Source: Chitinophagaceae bacterium (GTDB lineage Bacteria; Bacteroidota; Bacteroidia; Chitinophagales; Chitinophagaceae). Taken from it: DNA of 37,971 bases. The notes under the pieces were generated by a model. The model had not been told where the DNA came from. It worked only from the letters and a program-made list of their open reading frames with translations, and ran no database searches. Below are positions 16,045 to 24,778 of this stretch, one piece after another. Where the stretch lies: assembly GCA_018335935.1 (NCBI GenBank), contig JAGXRG010000049.1, forward strand, positions 1 to 37,971, read 5' to 3'. A program made the translations under genes and the position numbers. Within the stretch, counting starts at the first letter, position 1; the number at the start of each line of letters is the position of its first letter.

Positions 16045-16072
16045 AACCCCGACAGATTACTCTGCCGAGGTT
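16045..16072 (-). terminator. Rho-independent terminator of the giant Ig-repeat gene
   Basis: AACCCCGACAGA (16045-16056) pairs with TCTGCCGAGGTT (16061-16072) over 12 bp with two G-U wobbles and a TTAC loop. On the minus strand TTTTATTTT follows. It lies 33 bases after the stop codon. Confidence 0.85.
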
Positions 16073-16105
16073 AAGGTTCTGCTGAATTTAAGCTTAAGGA
16101 GGCTT

Positions 16106-19100
16106 TTATTTCGTTAGAACCAGTTTAGTAGGAGCGTATCTTAATTCTTCTCCTTCAAGAGTTATAATATAAACACCACTTGTTAAAGTTTGATCTTCGG
16201 TTAAGTTTACACTAACTTGATTTTCGCCTTTTCTAGTGTTTACATATTGTGTTTTTATTAGTTTGCCAGTAGAAGCTTCATAAATTTTCATTTGTCCAGT
16301 TGTTTCTACTTCACTTGTAAATCTGGTAACAAATTTTCCATTACTTGGGTTAGGGAAAATTGCAATTGGATATACTTTAATTTCTCCTGTTACATCTTGA
16401 TTTGTAAATCTTACTTTACTCATATCGACACTAATAGGTGTTGCAACTCCACTGTTATTAATAAAGCTGAAGCTAACAGCAGTAATATCATCTGCAACTA
16501 TAGGCGTGTTGAACTTAGCAGATTTTAGTTGATTAAAGTTGATAACATAATCTCCATTTCTACCATCAATTGGTAAAGTATAGTTGTATTGATCTGACCA
16601 TTTACTGATGCTCTTCTTAACAAAAGTTACATTAATTCTGCCTGCTCCTGAAATCTTAGCTTTAAAGAGCATGTTTTTATATGAAGTAACATCTTCTTCT
16701 AATCCACCACCCATCATCGTTTTATAAATGGTGATGTAGTTTTTAGCAGTTCCTTGCATTTGAACATTTCTCATCAATCTATATTCATCGGCATCGCTTG
16801 AGAAGTTAAGTTCGTTTACTACATTAAACTTATTGATAGTTGTTGTGGTTTTGTCATAATCTAAATTCCATGTACCATCAGCTAAGTAAACAAGGTCGGT
16901 TAAATTATTATTTAAATAAACATAGATACTTCCTTCGTAGTAATCTTTAACAGGCAACGTTAATGTAGTTACTCCATTTGCTGTTATTGTAAAAGGAATT
17001 TTACGTTTGCTAGTAGATGCATTTTCATTTACTTTTTCTTCTAACTCAAAATAGCCAGATGTATGAGCAGTATTGTTTTTGAAAGTAAGGGTTAAGTCAG
17101 TGGCTTTTCTATGACCTTTACTGATATAGGCTTTTGGTAAATCTGCACTAGTTACACTATTTACACCTGCACTATTTATAAGTTTACCAATAATATCATC
17201 GGCCATAGCCGTAACCATATCATAGCTCACAGCCCATAATTGGAAGTTATATAAAGTTTCATCAGGTTGATAGTTATCAGTAAACCAATTGCTTTGAAGA
17301 CTAATTGTGTTTCTATTAGCTGTTGTACCAGCACTTAAATTAACTGCATATTCAATTTCACCAGTTCTTTGTTTAATTTGATAAGCCATTAACTGATACC
17401 CACGAACAGTTAGATTTTTAACATCTAATAATTCTGCACCTTTTAATCTATCACAAATTGGTTTGGTATGATTATAAACATCACCTAAAGTTTTTGTACC
17501 AAATGCTACCGCTTTGGTAATGTTATCTTTTGTATAATCTACAGCAAGTATTTCAACTGCATTTGTAAAGTTGATTATGTCAGATGGAGTGCTAATGTAT
17601 GCTGCATTTGTTTGATCAACAGATGCTGGTACTAAAGCATTTAAGGTTAAATCGTTTGGACCATTTACAATGACACCACTTTGCGAAAACTTAGTACTAT
17701 TTCCATATCCATTTACTTCAGCAACACTATTCACAGCTTTACCATATAAACGTTTACTGATTACATCACCAAGTGTTTTACTTTCAATACCACCACCACC
17801 ACCACCACTTACATAGCCACAAGTGTCAATTAAGAATAAAGTAACTATACTATCACATCCAATAGCACAAGGAACATGAACATAATAAGTTCCTGCAGCA
17901 ATGTAAGTAACACCTCTGAAGGTATAATTACAAGGACCACAGAATTTATGATAGATAGCACTACTTCCTACAAATTTTGCATAAACATAAATACTATTAG
18001 AAGTTACTGAGCAACCTGCATTATTGCCTACAACTACATAGTAATTGCCAGTAGTTGTAGCTACATAACTATTACTTGTTGCTCCAGGAATTGGCACTCC
18101 ATTTTTATACCATTGGTTTCCTGTTCCACAATTTGAATATAAGGTTACACTTCCACCATGACAGAACTGAGTTGGGCCACCAGCAACAATGGTTACATGA
18201 GCTGGCATTGGTATAACAGAGATAGTTAATGATGTTGATGAAGTACATCCAAATGAATTAGTAACGGTATATGTAATATTTACTGTTCCACCTGAAATGC
18301 CTGTTACTACACCATTTGAGCTAACAGTTGCAATAGCATTATTACTGCTGCTCCATTGTCCATATAATGTTCCACAATTCAACACAATTGTATTTCCAAC
18401 ACATACACTAGTTGGTCCATAAATAGGAGATATTGGAGGAAGCGGATTAACATTAACTGTATGTGTTATTGTTGATGTACATCCATTCGAGTTGGTAACA
18501 GTATAACTGATTACTGTAGTGCCATGAGCATTTCCTGTAAGTACACCAGAAGCGTTTACTGTTGCCACGTATGTATTACTGCTTGTCCAAGTTCCTCCTG
18601 CAGTTGAATTATATAATTGCAATGTACTACCTATACAAACATTTGGACTAGGTGAACAAGTTATTGGTCCTAAATTAGGATTTGCATAAACTGTAATATC
18701 ATAAGTTACAATAGTAGAGCATCCAAATGAATTGGTTACAGTATAGCTTATTGTTGCTGTACCAGCTGCATTACCAGTTACAATTCCACCATTACTAATA
18801 CTTGCTACAGCAGGATTACTGCTGCTCCATGTTCCACTTCCAGATATACAATTTAATTGAATGGTTTTTCCAACACAAACCGTATTTGGCCCACTGATAG
18901 GTGTAACTACTGGATTAGGATTGACTGTAATTTCTTTTGTTACAGTTGTTGTACATCCATTGGCATTTGTAACTTGATAGCTAATAATAGTAGTACCTGC
19001 AGATAATCCTGTAACAACTCCATTATTTACAGTGGCTACAGCAGTATTACTACTACTCCAAACTCCATTACTTGTTGAACAGTTTAAAGTAATTGTATTG

Positions 19101-22100
19101 CCAATACAAACTGAACTTGGTCCGCTTAAAGGTGATACAGCAGGATTTGCATAAACTGTAACAGTTTGAGAAACTGTAGTTGTACAACCATTTGCATTGG
19201 TAACTTTATAACTAATAGTAACAATTCCTGGTAAGTAGCCAGTTACAACACCAGATGTACTGATATCTGCAATGTTTGGATTGCTAGTACACCAAACACC
19301 ACCTGGAGTAACACAACCAAATGTTATAGTTTCTCCCACACAAACTGAACTTGGTCCGGTTAAAGGGGCAACAATTGGATTATCATATACTGTCAATCCT
19401 TTTGACACAGTAGTACTACACCCAGTTGAGGTATTAGTAACAGTATAATTGATAGAAACATTTCCAGAAGATATAGCTGTAACAGAACCTGTTGAACTTA
19501 CTGTTGCAACCGCAGTATTAGAGCTACTCCAAACCCCTCCTAAGGTTGATGAACTGAATGAAGCATTTTGTCCAACACATAAACTCGAAACTCCAGAAAT
19601 TGGATTAACAATAGGATTAGGTTTAACAGTTACATTATGAGTGACAACCGTTGTACAATTATTGGTATTGGTTACTGAATAGCTTATGGTAACTGTGCCA
19701 GGTGCAACACCAGTCAATAAACCATTTTGATCTATAGTAGCTATAGTTGTGTTTCCACTGCTCCAAGTTCCTCCACTTGTGCTGTTATTTAATTGTAAAG
19801 TACTATTAACACAAACATTAGGACTAGGAGAACAAGTTATTGGTCCTACAACAGGGTTGTTATATACAGTAATTTGTTTTGTTACGGTAGTGCTACAGTT
19901 AAATGAATTTACAACTGTATAACTGATTGTTACACTTCCTGCTGCAATTGCAGTTACTAATCCATTTGTATTAACAGTTGCAATTGTTGTATTGCTGCTG
20001 CTCCAAGAACCTGTTGAAGAATTACAGTTAAGCTGAATAGTATTTCCTACACAAACAGTACTTGGTCCTGTTATAGGATCCACCACTGGATTTGGATTTA
20101 CAGTTACCGTTTTTGTAACGGAAGTTGAACAGTTAAAAGAATTAGTTTCAGTATAAGTAATGGTAACTGTTCCTGCATTTAATCCTGTAAGTACACCATT
20201 AGAGTTTATGGTAGCAATTGAATTGTCACTACTACTCCAAGTTCCTGTATTATTAGTACAAACTAGTGTAATTGTTTTTGAAACACAAACTACGCTAGGA
20301 CCTCCAATTGGGTTTAATACTGGATTTGTGTTAACTGTTATATTCTTTGTTTGAGTAGTTGAACATCCATTAGAGTTGGTAACAGTATAACTAATTACAA
20401 CAGATCCTTGATATACACCGGTAACAATTCCTGTTGATGATACTGTAGCAATTGATGCATCACTTGTTGACCAAACACCTCCTGTTGTATTTGAATTTAA
20501 CTGTATAGTTTTACTTTCACATACTGAATTTGAACCAGTAATAGGGTCAACCACAGGATTTGCAAAATTTTGAACTACTATAGACTCAACAGTAGTACAG
20601 CCATATAAATTAGTTACAAAATAACTATAAGTTACATAACCTGGTGTAAGTGCTGTAACTAGACCATTATTATCAATAGTTCCTCTCGAACTATTACTGC
20701 TACCCCATGAACCATTAGGTGTAATATTTGTTAAAGTAGTAGTTTGTCCAACACACATTGTATTTGGACCAACAATAGGAGTTACAATTGGTTTAGGATG
20801 AACAGTAAATTGCTTGGTTACAATAGTTGTACAATTATTAGAATTGGTAACAGAATAACTTATTGTTGTTACTCCAGCTGTAATTGTAGTAATTACTCCA
20901 CTCTGATTAATTGTTGCTACATTGGTATTACTACTAGCCCAAGTACCATTTGCTGTAGCGTTAGTAACAGTTGCTGTTAATCCAACACACTTATCAGCAT
21001 CTCCTTGAATTGGTGCAACCAATGGGTTTGCCTGAACTGTAATGTTGAATGGAACTATAGTTGTACAATTATTAGAATTAGTTACTGTGTAATTAATCAC
21101 AACAGTTCCTGCACTAACACCTGTAACTACACCAGTTGAATTAACAGTTGCAACCCCTGGATTGCTCGACGACCATACACCACCACTTGTTGTATTTGTT
21201 AAAGTAATAGTATTGTTTACACAAACCTGATTAGGACCTTGTGTATTTGATACAACGGGGTTGGCATGAACTTGTACTATTTTAGATTCAGTAGTTGAAC
21301 AACCATTTGAGTTAGTAACTGTATATTCTACAACAGTTGTACCAGCTGAATTAGCTTGTAAAACTCCAGTATTAGGATCTATCGAAGCAACAGTGGTATT
21401 AGTGCTAGACCAAGTTCCTCCATTAGTTGTACTACTATAAGTATGATTTTGACCTACACATAATCCTCCAACACCTACAATTGGTTGAACAACTGGATTA
21501 GGATAAACATCAATAATTTTTGAAACTGAAGTAGCACAACCATTTGAGTTGGTTACAGTATAAGTAATGGTAACTTCACCAACAGAAACTCCATATACTT
21601 CACCATTGTTATTTACAGTTGCCAAAGATCCATTACTACTACTCCATACACCATTTGCTGTTGTATTTTGTAATGTAATAATTTTTCCAACACAAACACT
21701 TGTTGGACCTGTAATTGTATTTACTATTGGATTGTCATAAACATCTAATGATTTAGTAACAGATGTTGTGCAATTGTTTGAATTGATTACAGTATATGTA
21801 ATAGTTGTATTGCCTTGTTGTAAAGCTTGTACAACTCCATTTGAATTTATAGTTGCAACTGATGTATTACTACTTGACCAACTACCATTAGGCGTAGCAT
21901 TACTCATAGTAGTATTTTTTCCTGCACATAAACTATTTGGTCCAACTATGTTTGCAACAACCGGGTTTGCATAAACAGTTACCATGTCTGATTTAGTAGT
22001 ACTACATCCCAAATGATCAGTTACAGTATAGTTAATAGAAACAGACCCAGGATTCACTCCTGTAATTATACCATTATTATTTAAATCAGGAGAAACTGTT

Positions 22101-23560
22101 GCAATATTTGAATTGCTACTACTCCATGATCCATTTAGAGTGGCATTTGATAAAGTAGTTGTATTGGCTACACAAACTTCAAAAACTCCAGTATTATTAG
22201 CAACAATTGGTCTTGGATTTACAGTAATCGATTTCGAAACTTTTGTACTGCAATTTGTTGTACCATTAGTAACTGTATAATTAATATTTGTTGTTCCAGC
22301 AGAAACTCCAAACACATCACCATTATTATTTACTGTTGCAATAGAAGTATTGTCACTGCTCCAAACACCATTTGGCGTTGAGTTGAGAAACTGTGTGGCT
22401 GTTCCTTCACAAACTGTACTGCTGCCACTAATAGATAATACTATAGGGTTTGCATTTATTGTGATGTTTTTTGTTACAGTTGTACTACAACCTGATGTAC
22501 TATTTGTAACTGTATAAGAAATTGTTGCAGTTCCTGCAGCATGTGCAGTAATTAAGCCATTACTATTTATACTGGCAATACTTGCATTATTACTACTCCA
22601 AACACCACCACTAGGTGAGTTGTTATAATACTGAGTAGTAGAACCTACGCAAATTGATGATACACCAGAAATTGGACCAACTATTGGATTTGTATAAACG
22701 TATACAGTTTTTGTTACTTTTTTACTACAACCATTACTATTGGTTATAGTATAACATATTAAAGCTGAGCCTACTGAAACGCCAGTTACCAAACCATTAC
22801 TGCTAATAGTAGCTACAGCAATATTATCACTTTGCCAAACTCCTCCACTTGGGCTCGATGTAAGAGTAACAGGATTTCCTATGCATATATTACTAGGTCC
22901 TACAATTGGAGATGGATTTGGACTTTGATAAACTGTTACAGTTTGTGATACTTTAGTACTACAACCATTAGAATTAGTTACTGTATAATTTATATTAGTA
23001 GTACCAGGATTTAGCCCTGTTACTAAGCCACTGCTATTTACTGTTGCAATATTAGTGTCGTCACTACTCCAAACACCACCCGAAGTTGAGTTTGTAAAGT
23101 TTGAGTTTTGACCTGTACATAAAGTATTTACTCCAATAATTGGAGAAACTGTTGGATTTTGGTTTACTGTAACAATAAAGTCATTCGATGGGTAATAATT
23201 TCCATTATCATACAATATAACTTTATATGTACCACCTGAGGTAGCTACAAAATTTTGTCCTGTAGCTCCAAAAATTAATGCCCCATCTTTATACCACTGA
23301 TTGCCGTTGGGGTAAGATGAAGTTAAGGTTATACTTCCTCCAACACAAATGGAAGATGAGCCAGTGGTTGTAATTGTAGGATTACCACAACACAATCCCT
23401 GAAAATCTATGGATATAGTATTATCAAGTAATGTTGGGAAAAAGTAATTAAGCTTACTAGGTAAACTTTTATTTGAAACAGCAACCTTAGCATTTGCATC
23501 ATTCAAATTCAATACCATTAGCATTAATACCATTAACAGTTTAGTAAATTTCTGTAACAT
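16106..23560 (-). CDS. Giant secreted protein with 21 bacterial Ig-like (Big_2) repeats and type A T9SS sorting domain
   Basis: 2,484 residues from ATG 23560, which gives a clean signal peptide (MLQKFTKLLMVLMLMVLNL, cleaved after ANA). The 26 codons upstream in frame look non-coding. Order: one Ig-like module with NQWYKDGALIFGATG, then 21 tandem repeats of 76-82 residues of the form C(V/I)G...WSSSNTxIATVxxNGxVTGxxxG, then (I/V)xYTVTNSNGC. A second QWYKNG module and a Cys-rich segment follow. A six-glycine linker (about 17790-17807) leads to a C-terminal region of about 600 residues I cannot assign. The last 80 residues (IFPNPSNGKFV, SGVYIITLEG, KLVLTK) are a type A T9SS signal. Probably a surface stalk or adhesin. 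Confidence 0.9.
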   Translation of the reverse strand: MLQKFTKLLMVLMLMVLNLNDANAKVAVSNKSLPSKLNYFFPTLLDNTISIDFQGLCCGNPTITTTGSSSICVGGSITLTSSYPNGNQWYKDGALIFGATGQNFVATSGGTYKVILYDNGNYYPSNDFIVTVNQNPTVSPIIGVNTLCTGQNSNFTNSTSGGVWSSDDTNIATVNSSGLVTGLNPGTTNINYTVTNSNGCSTKVSQTVTVYQSPNPSPIVGPSNICIGNPVTLTSSPSGGVWQSDNIAVATISSNGLVTGVSVGSALICYTITNSNGCSKKVTKTVYVYTNPIVGPISGVSSICVGSTTQYYNNSPSGGVWSSNNASIASINSNGLITAHAAGTATISYTVTNSTSGCSTTVTKNITINANPIVLSISGSSTVCEGTATQFLNSTPNGVWSSDNTSIATVNNNGDVFGVSAGTTNINYTVTNGTTNCSTKVSKSITVNPRPIVANNTGVFEVCVANTTTLSNATLNGSWSSSNSNIATVSPDLNNNGIITGVNPGSVSINYTVTDHLGCSTTKSDMVTVYANPVVANIVGPNSLCAGKNTTMSNATPNGSWSSSNTSVATINSNGVVQALQQGNTTITYTVINSNNCTTSVTKSLDVYDNPIVNTITGPTSVCVGKIITLQNTTANGVWSSSNGSLATVNNNGEVYGVSVGEVTITYTVTNSNGCATSVSKIIDVYPNPVVQPIVGVGGLCVGQNHTYSSTTNGGTWSSTNTTVASIDPNTGVLQANSAGTTVVEYTVTNSNGCSTTESKIVQVHANPVVSNTQGPNQVCVNNTITLTNTTSGGVWSSSNPGVATVNSTGVVTGVSAGTVVINYTVTNSNNCTTIVPFNITVQANPLVAPIQGDADKCVGLTATVTNATANGTWASSNTNVATINQSGVITTITAGVTTISYSVTNSNNCTTIVTKQFTVHPKPIVTPIVGPNTMCVGQTTTLTNITPNGSWGSSNSSRGTIDNNGLVTALTPGYVTYSYFVTNLYGCTTVESIVVQNFANPVVDPITGSNSVCESKTIQLNSNTTGGVWSTSDASIATVSSTGIVTGVYQGSVVISYTVTNSNGCSTTQTKNITVNTNPVLNPIGGPSVVCVSKTITLVCTNNTGTWSSSDNSIATINSNGVLTGLNAGTVTITYTETNSFNCSTSVTKTVTVNPNPVVDPITGPSTVCVGNTIQLNCNSSTGSWSSSNTTIATVNTNGLVTAIAAGSVTISYTVVNSFNCSTTVTKQITVYNNPVVGPITCSPSPNVCVNSTLQLNNSTSGGTWSSGNTTIATIDQNGLLTGVAPGTVTISYSVTNTNNCTTVVTHNVTVKPNPIVNPISGVSSLCVGQNASFSSSTLGGVWSSSNTAVATVSSTGSVTAISSGNVSINYTVTNTSTGCSTTVSKGLTVYDNPIVAPLTGPSSVCVGETITFGCVTPGGVWCTSNPNIADISTSGVVTGYLPGIVTISYKVTNANGCTTTVSQTVTVYANPAVSPLSGPSSVCIGNTITLNCSTSNGVWSSSNTAVATVNNGVVTGLSAGTTIISYQVTNANGCTTTVTKEITVNPNPVVTPISGPNTVCVGKTIQLNCISGSGTWSSSNPAVASISNGGIVTGNAAGTATISYTVTNSFGCSTIVTYDITVYANPNLGPITCSPSPNVCIGSTLQLYNSTAGGTWTSSNTYVATVNASGVLTGNAHGTTVISYTVTNSNGCTSTITHTVNVNPLPPISPIYGPTSVCVGNTIVLNCGTLYGQWSSSNNAIATVSSNGVVTGISGGTVNITYTVTNSFGCTSSTSLTISVIPMPAHVTIVAGGPTQFCHGGSVTLYSNCGTGNQWYKNGVPIPGATSNSYVATTTGNYYVVVGNNAGCSVTSNSIYVYAKFVGSSAIYHKFCGPCNYTFRGVTYIAAGTYYVHVPCAIGCDSIVTLFLIDTCGYVSGGGGGGIESKTLGDVISKRLYGKAVNSVAEVNGYGNSTKFSQSGVIVNGPNDLTLNALVPASVDQTNAAYISTPSDIINFTNAVEILAVDYTKDNITKAVAFGTKTLGDVYNHTKPICDRLKGAELLDVKNLTVRGYQLMAYQIKQRTGEIEYAVNLSAGTTANRNTISLQSNWFTDNYQPDETLYNFQLWAVSYDMVTAMADDIIGKLINSAGVNSVTSADLPKAYISKGHRKATDLTLTFKNNTAHTSGYFELEEKVNENASTSKRKIPFTITANGVTTLTLPVKDYYEGSIYVYLNNNLTDLVYLADGTWNLDYDKTTTTINKFNVVNELNFSSDADEYRLMRNVQMQGTAKNYITIYKTMMGGGLEEDVTSYKNMLFKAKISGAGRINVTFVKKSISKWSDQYNYTLPIDGRNGDYVINFNQLKSAKFNTPIVADDITAVSFSFINNSGVATPISVDMSKVRFTNQDVTGEIKVYPIAIFPNPSNGKFVTRFTSEVETTGQMKIYEASTGKLIKTQYVNTRKGENQVSVNLTEDQTLTSGVYIITLEGEELRYAPTKLVLTK
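18200..23150 (-). repeat. 21 tandem Ig-like repeat units, about 236 bp each
   Basis: Units follow one another without spacer. Each has one Cys at the start and one in the NGC/NNC motif, a likely intradomain disulfide, and some (units 13, 14, 17, 18, 19, 21) add a third Cys in LNC, LVC or FGC. Units 15 and 20 share the rare segment TCSPSPNVC and near-identical DNA around 19830 and 18650. The two units before each of them share TIQLNC and TITLxC, which points to duplication of a five-unit block. Unit borders are approximate. Confidence 0.8.
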
Positions 23561-23629
23561 GTTATGTCGTTTTATATGTATGATCATCACCCAAAATTGA
23601 ATCTTTGTGTAGAGTAGGATTAACAACAA

Positions 23630-23650
23630 ACTGTACATATTAGGTACAGT
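23630..23650. promoter_or_regulatory. Perfect dyad, possible operator upstream of the giant gene
   Basis: ACTGTAC (23630-23636) and GTACAGT (23644-23650) are perfect 7-base arms around ATATTAG. The centre lies 80 bases upstream of the giant gene start. The size fits a dimeric repressor or activator site; no regulator gene is nearby. Confidence 0.35.
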
Positions 23651-23963
23651 ACATTCACTTTCGAAAATGTTTTATAAGGGTAAATGAGCGTAGAGAAAAC
23701 AACAAAAGTTGTTATTACAAAATGCTAAAAACGGATTTTTGCTTTCTGAGGGAGGGGATTTTTACAATAGATAACACTACTATAATAGTTATCAAACGAA
23801 ATAAAATGGGTATTATTGTCGAATTAAATCAACAAAAACAGATTTGAGGGTTGTTTAATTTGTATTTTCATAGTAAAAAAGGTTCAAAACATCTTTTTTG
23901 TGTAAATCTTTATAAAGTTTAGAAAAATATAAAAGATAATATGGAGATTTAATTCCAACTCCT

Positions 23964-23990
23964 TACTTTTGCAATCCGAAAAAATCGGAT
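23964..23990 (+). promoter_or_regulatory. rpmB promoter -7 element and start-proximal hairpin
   Basis: TACTTTTG (23964-23971), a full TAnnTTTG match followed by CAA, lies 34 bases before the rpmB start. Immediately after it ATCCGA (23974-23979) can pair with TCGGAT (23985-23990) around five A, so the transcript may begin with a small hairpin. No TTG at the usual distance. Confidence 0.5.
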
Positions 23991-24005
23991 AAAATTATTA
24001 TTGTT

Positions 24006-24242
24006 ATGGCAAGAGTATGTCAGGTTACAGGTAAAAAGCCAATTGTTGGAAATAGTGTTTCGCATTCTAACATTAAAACCAAAAGAAGATTTCTACCCAA
24101 TTTACAAACAAAGCGTTTCTTTTTTGCCGAAGAAGATCGTTGGGTTACTTTAAAAGTTTCGGCTGAAGCTATTAGAACCATTAATAAAAATGGTTTATCA
24201 ATAGTGATAAAAGAAATGAGAGCAGGAGGTGCTAAAATCTAA
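24006..24242 (+). CDS. rpmB: 50S ribosomal protein L28
   Basis: 78 residues with the L28 pattern: [22 protein letters not shown] at the N-terminus (seen in part), [16 protein letters not shown], and a C-terminal helix [15 protein letters not shown]. It is the first gene of rpmB-rpmG-DUF4295, a standard Bacteroidota ribosomal cluster followed by ftsY. Only two of the four Cys typical of zinc-binding L28 forms could be expected, and one is seen (Cys5), so this is the zinc-free type. Confidence 0.97.
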   Translation: MARVCQVTGKKPIVGNSVSHSNIKTKRRFLPNLQTKRFFFAEEDRWVTLKVSAEAIRTINKNGLSIVIKEMRAGGAKI

Positions 24243-24280
24243 TTCGATTATTGGGTGTAACAACCTTAAAATTTATAACA

Positions 24281-24463
24281 ATGGCAAAAAAAGGAAACAG
24301 AGTTCAAGTAATATTAGAATGTACAGAGCATAAAGCTACTGGCTTAGCTGGTACAAGCAGATATATTACTGTTAAAAACAAAAAAAATACTCCTGAACGT
24401 TTGGAGTTAAAAAAGTACAATCCTTTATTAAAGAAAGTTACTGTACACAAAGAAATTAAATAA
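24281..24463 (+). CDS. rpmG: 50S ribosomal protein L33
   Basis: 60 residues starting [18 protein letters not shown], with [24 protein letters not shown] (in part) and [10 protein letters not shown] as in L33. Start 24281 is preferred over the open frame from 24251 because it gives the usual L33 N-terminus. There is a single Cys (in LECTEH), so the zinc-binding CxxC pairs are missing, as in zinc-free L33. It lies 38 bases after rpmB. Confidence 0.97.
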   Translation: MAKKGNRVQVILECTEHKATGLAGTSRYITVKNKKNTPERLELKKYNPLLKKVTVHKEIK

Positions 24464-24515
24464 AATATTGATGCTAGTATTAACTATCATCTAACAACAA
24501 TTAAAATAACAAGAG

Positions 24516-24689
24516 ATGGCAAAAGCAGCAAAAACCGCGATTAAAACTAAAGACCAAAAAGCAGCAGCAGATGCAAAAAATTGGACTAAAGTGATTAAAT
24601 CTGTTCGTAGCCCAAAAACAGGAGCTTATACTTTTAAAGAAGCTATTATCCATAAAGACAAAATCACTGAGTTTTTGTCGGCTAAATAA
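24516..24689 (+). CDS. DUF4295 family small basic protein (ribosome-associated candidate)
   Basis: 57 residues, strongly basic, starting MAKAAKTAIKTKDQKAA and ending KDKITEFLSAK. DUF4295 is a Bacteroidota family found, as here, directly after rpmG and before ftsY. A Bacteroidota-specific large-subunit protein named bL38 was reported from a Flavobacterium johnsoniae ribosome structure. This family is a reasonable candidate by size, charge and gene position, but I cannot confirm the identity here. The ORF is short, has an ATG start and lies 52 bases after rpmG. A terminator follows it, closing the operon. Confidence 0.9.
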   Translation: MAKAAKTAIKTKDQKAAADAKNWTKVIKSVRSPKTGAYTFKEAIIHKDKITEFLSAK

Positions 24690-24708
24690 TTTTTCTATAA
24701 AATTTTTC

Positions 24709-24745
24709 AAAAAAGCTTTTCTGATTATTTCGGAAGAGCTTTTTT
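24709..24745 (+). terminator. Terminator after the rpmB-rpmG-DUF4295 operon
   Basis: AAAAAAGCTTTTC (24709-24721) pairs with GAAGAGCTTTTTT (24733-24745), 13 bp with one wobble, ending in T. It lies 19 bases after the DUF4295 stop and 33 before ftsY, which may be read through or have its own promoter. Confidence 0.8.
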
Positions 24746-24778
24746 TAATTCATCCTATCCAAACACTAATAATTAACT

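Larger units (their letters stand above)
23561..24005. other. Intergenic region between the divergent giant gene and rpmB
   Basis: 445 bases without a supported gene. It contains a perfect inverted repeat at 23630-23650, the rpmB -7 element at 23964 and a small hairpin at 23974-23990. A GAGGGAGGGG tract lies near 23748. No TTG plus TAnnTTTG pair with correct spacing was found for the giant gene. Confidence 0.5.

Noticed and set aside
16292..16528. Plus-strand ORF inside the giant gene (likewise 19449-19640, 20160-20354, 20744-20980, 21768-21974)
   Set aside because: Antisense frames kept open by the biased Thr/Ser/Val codons of the repeats; composition is not protein-like.
18200..23150. Tandem array as CRISPR
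   Set aside because: Units of about 236 bp are continuous coding sequence for Ig-like domains, without short identical repeats and unique spacers.
23561..23638. Giant protein start at 23638
   Set aside because: The first 26 residues would place two hydrophobic stretches and charged residues ahead of a perfect signal peptide that begins at 23560.
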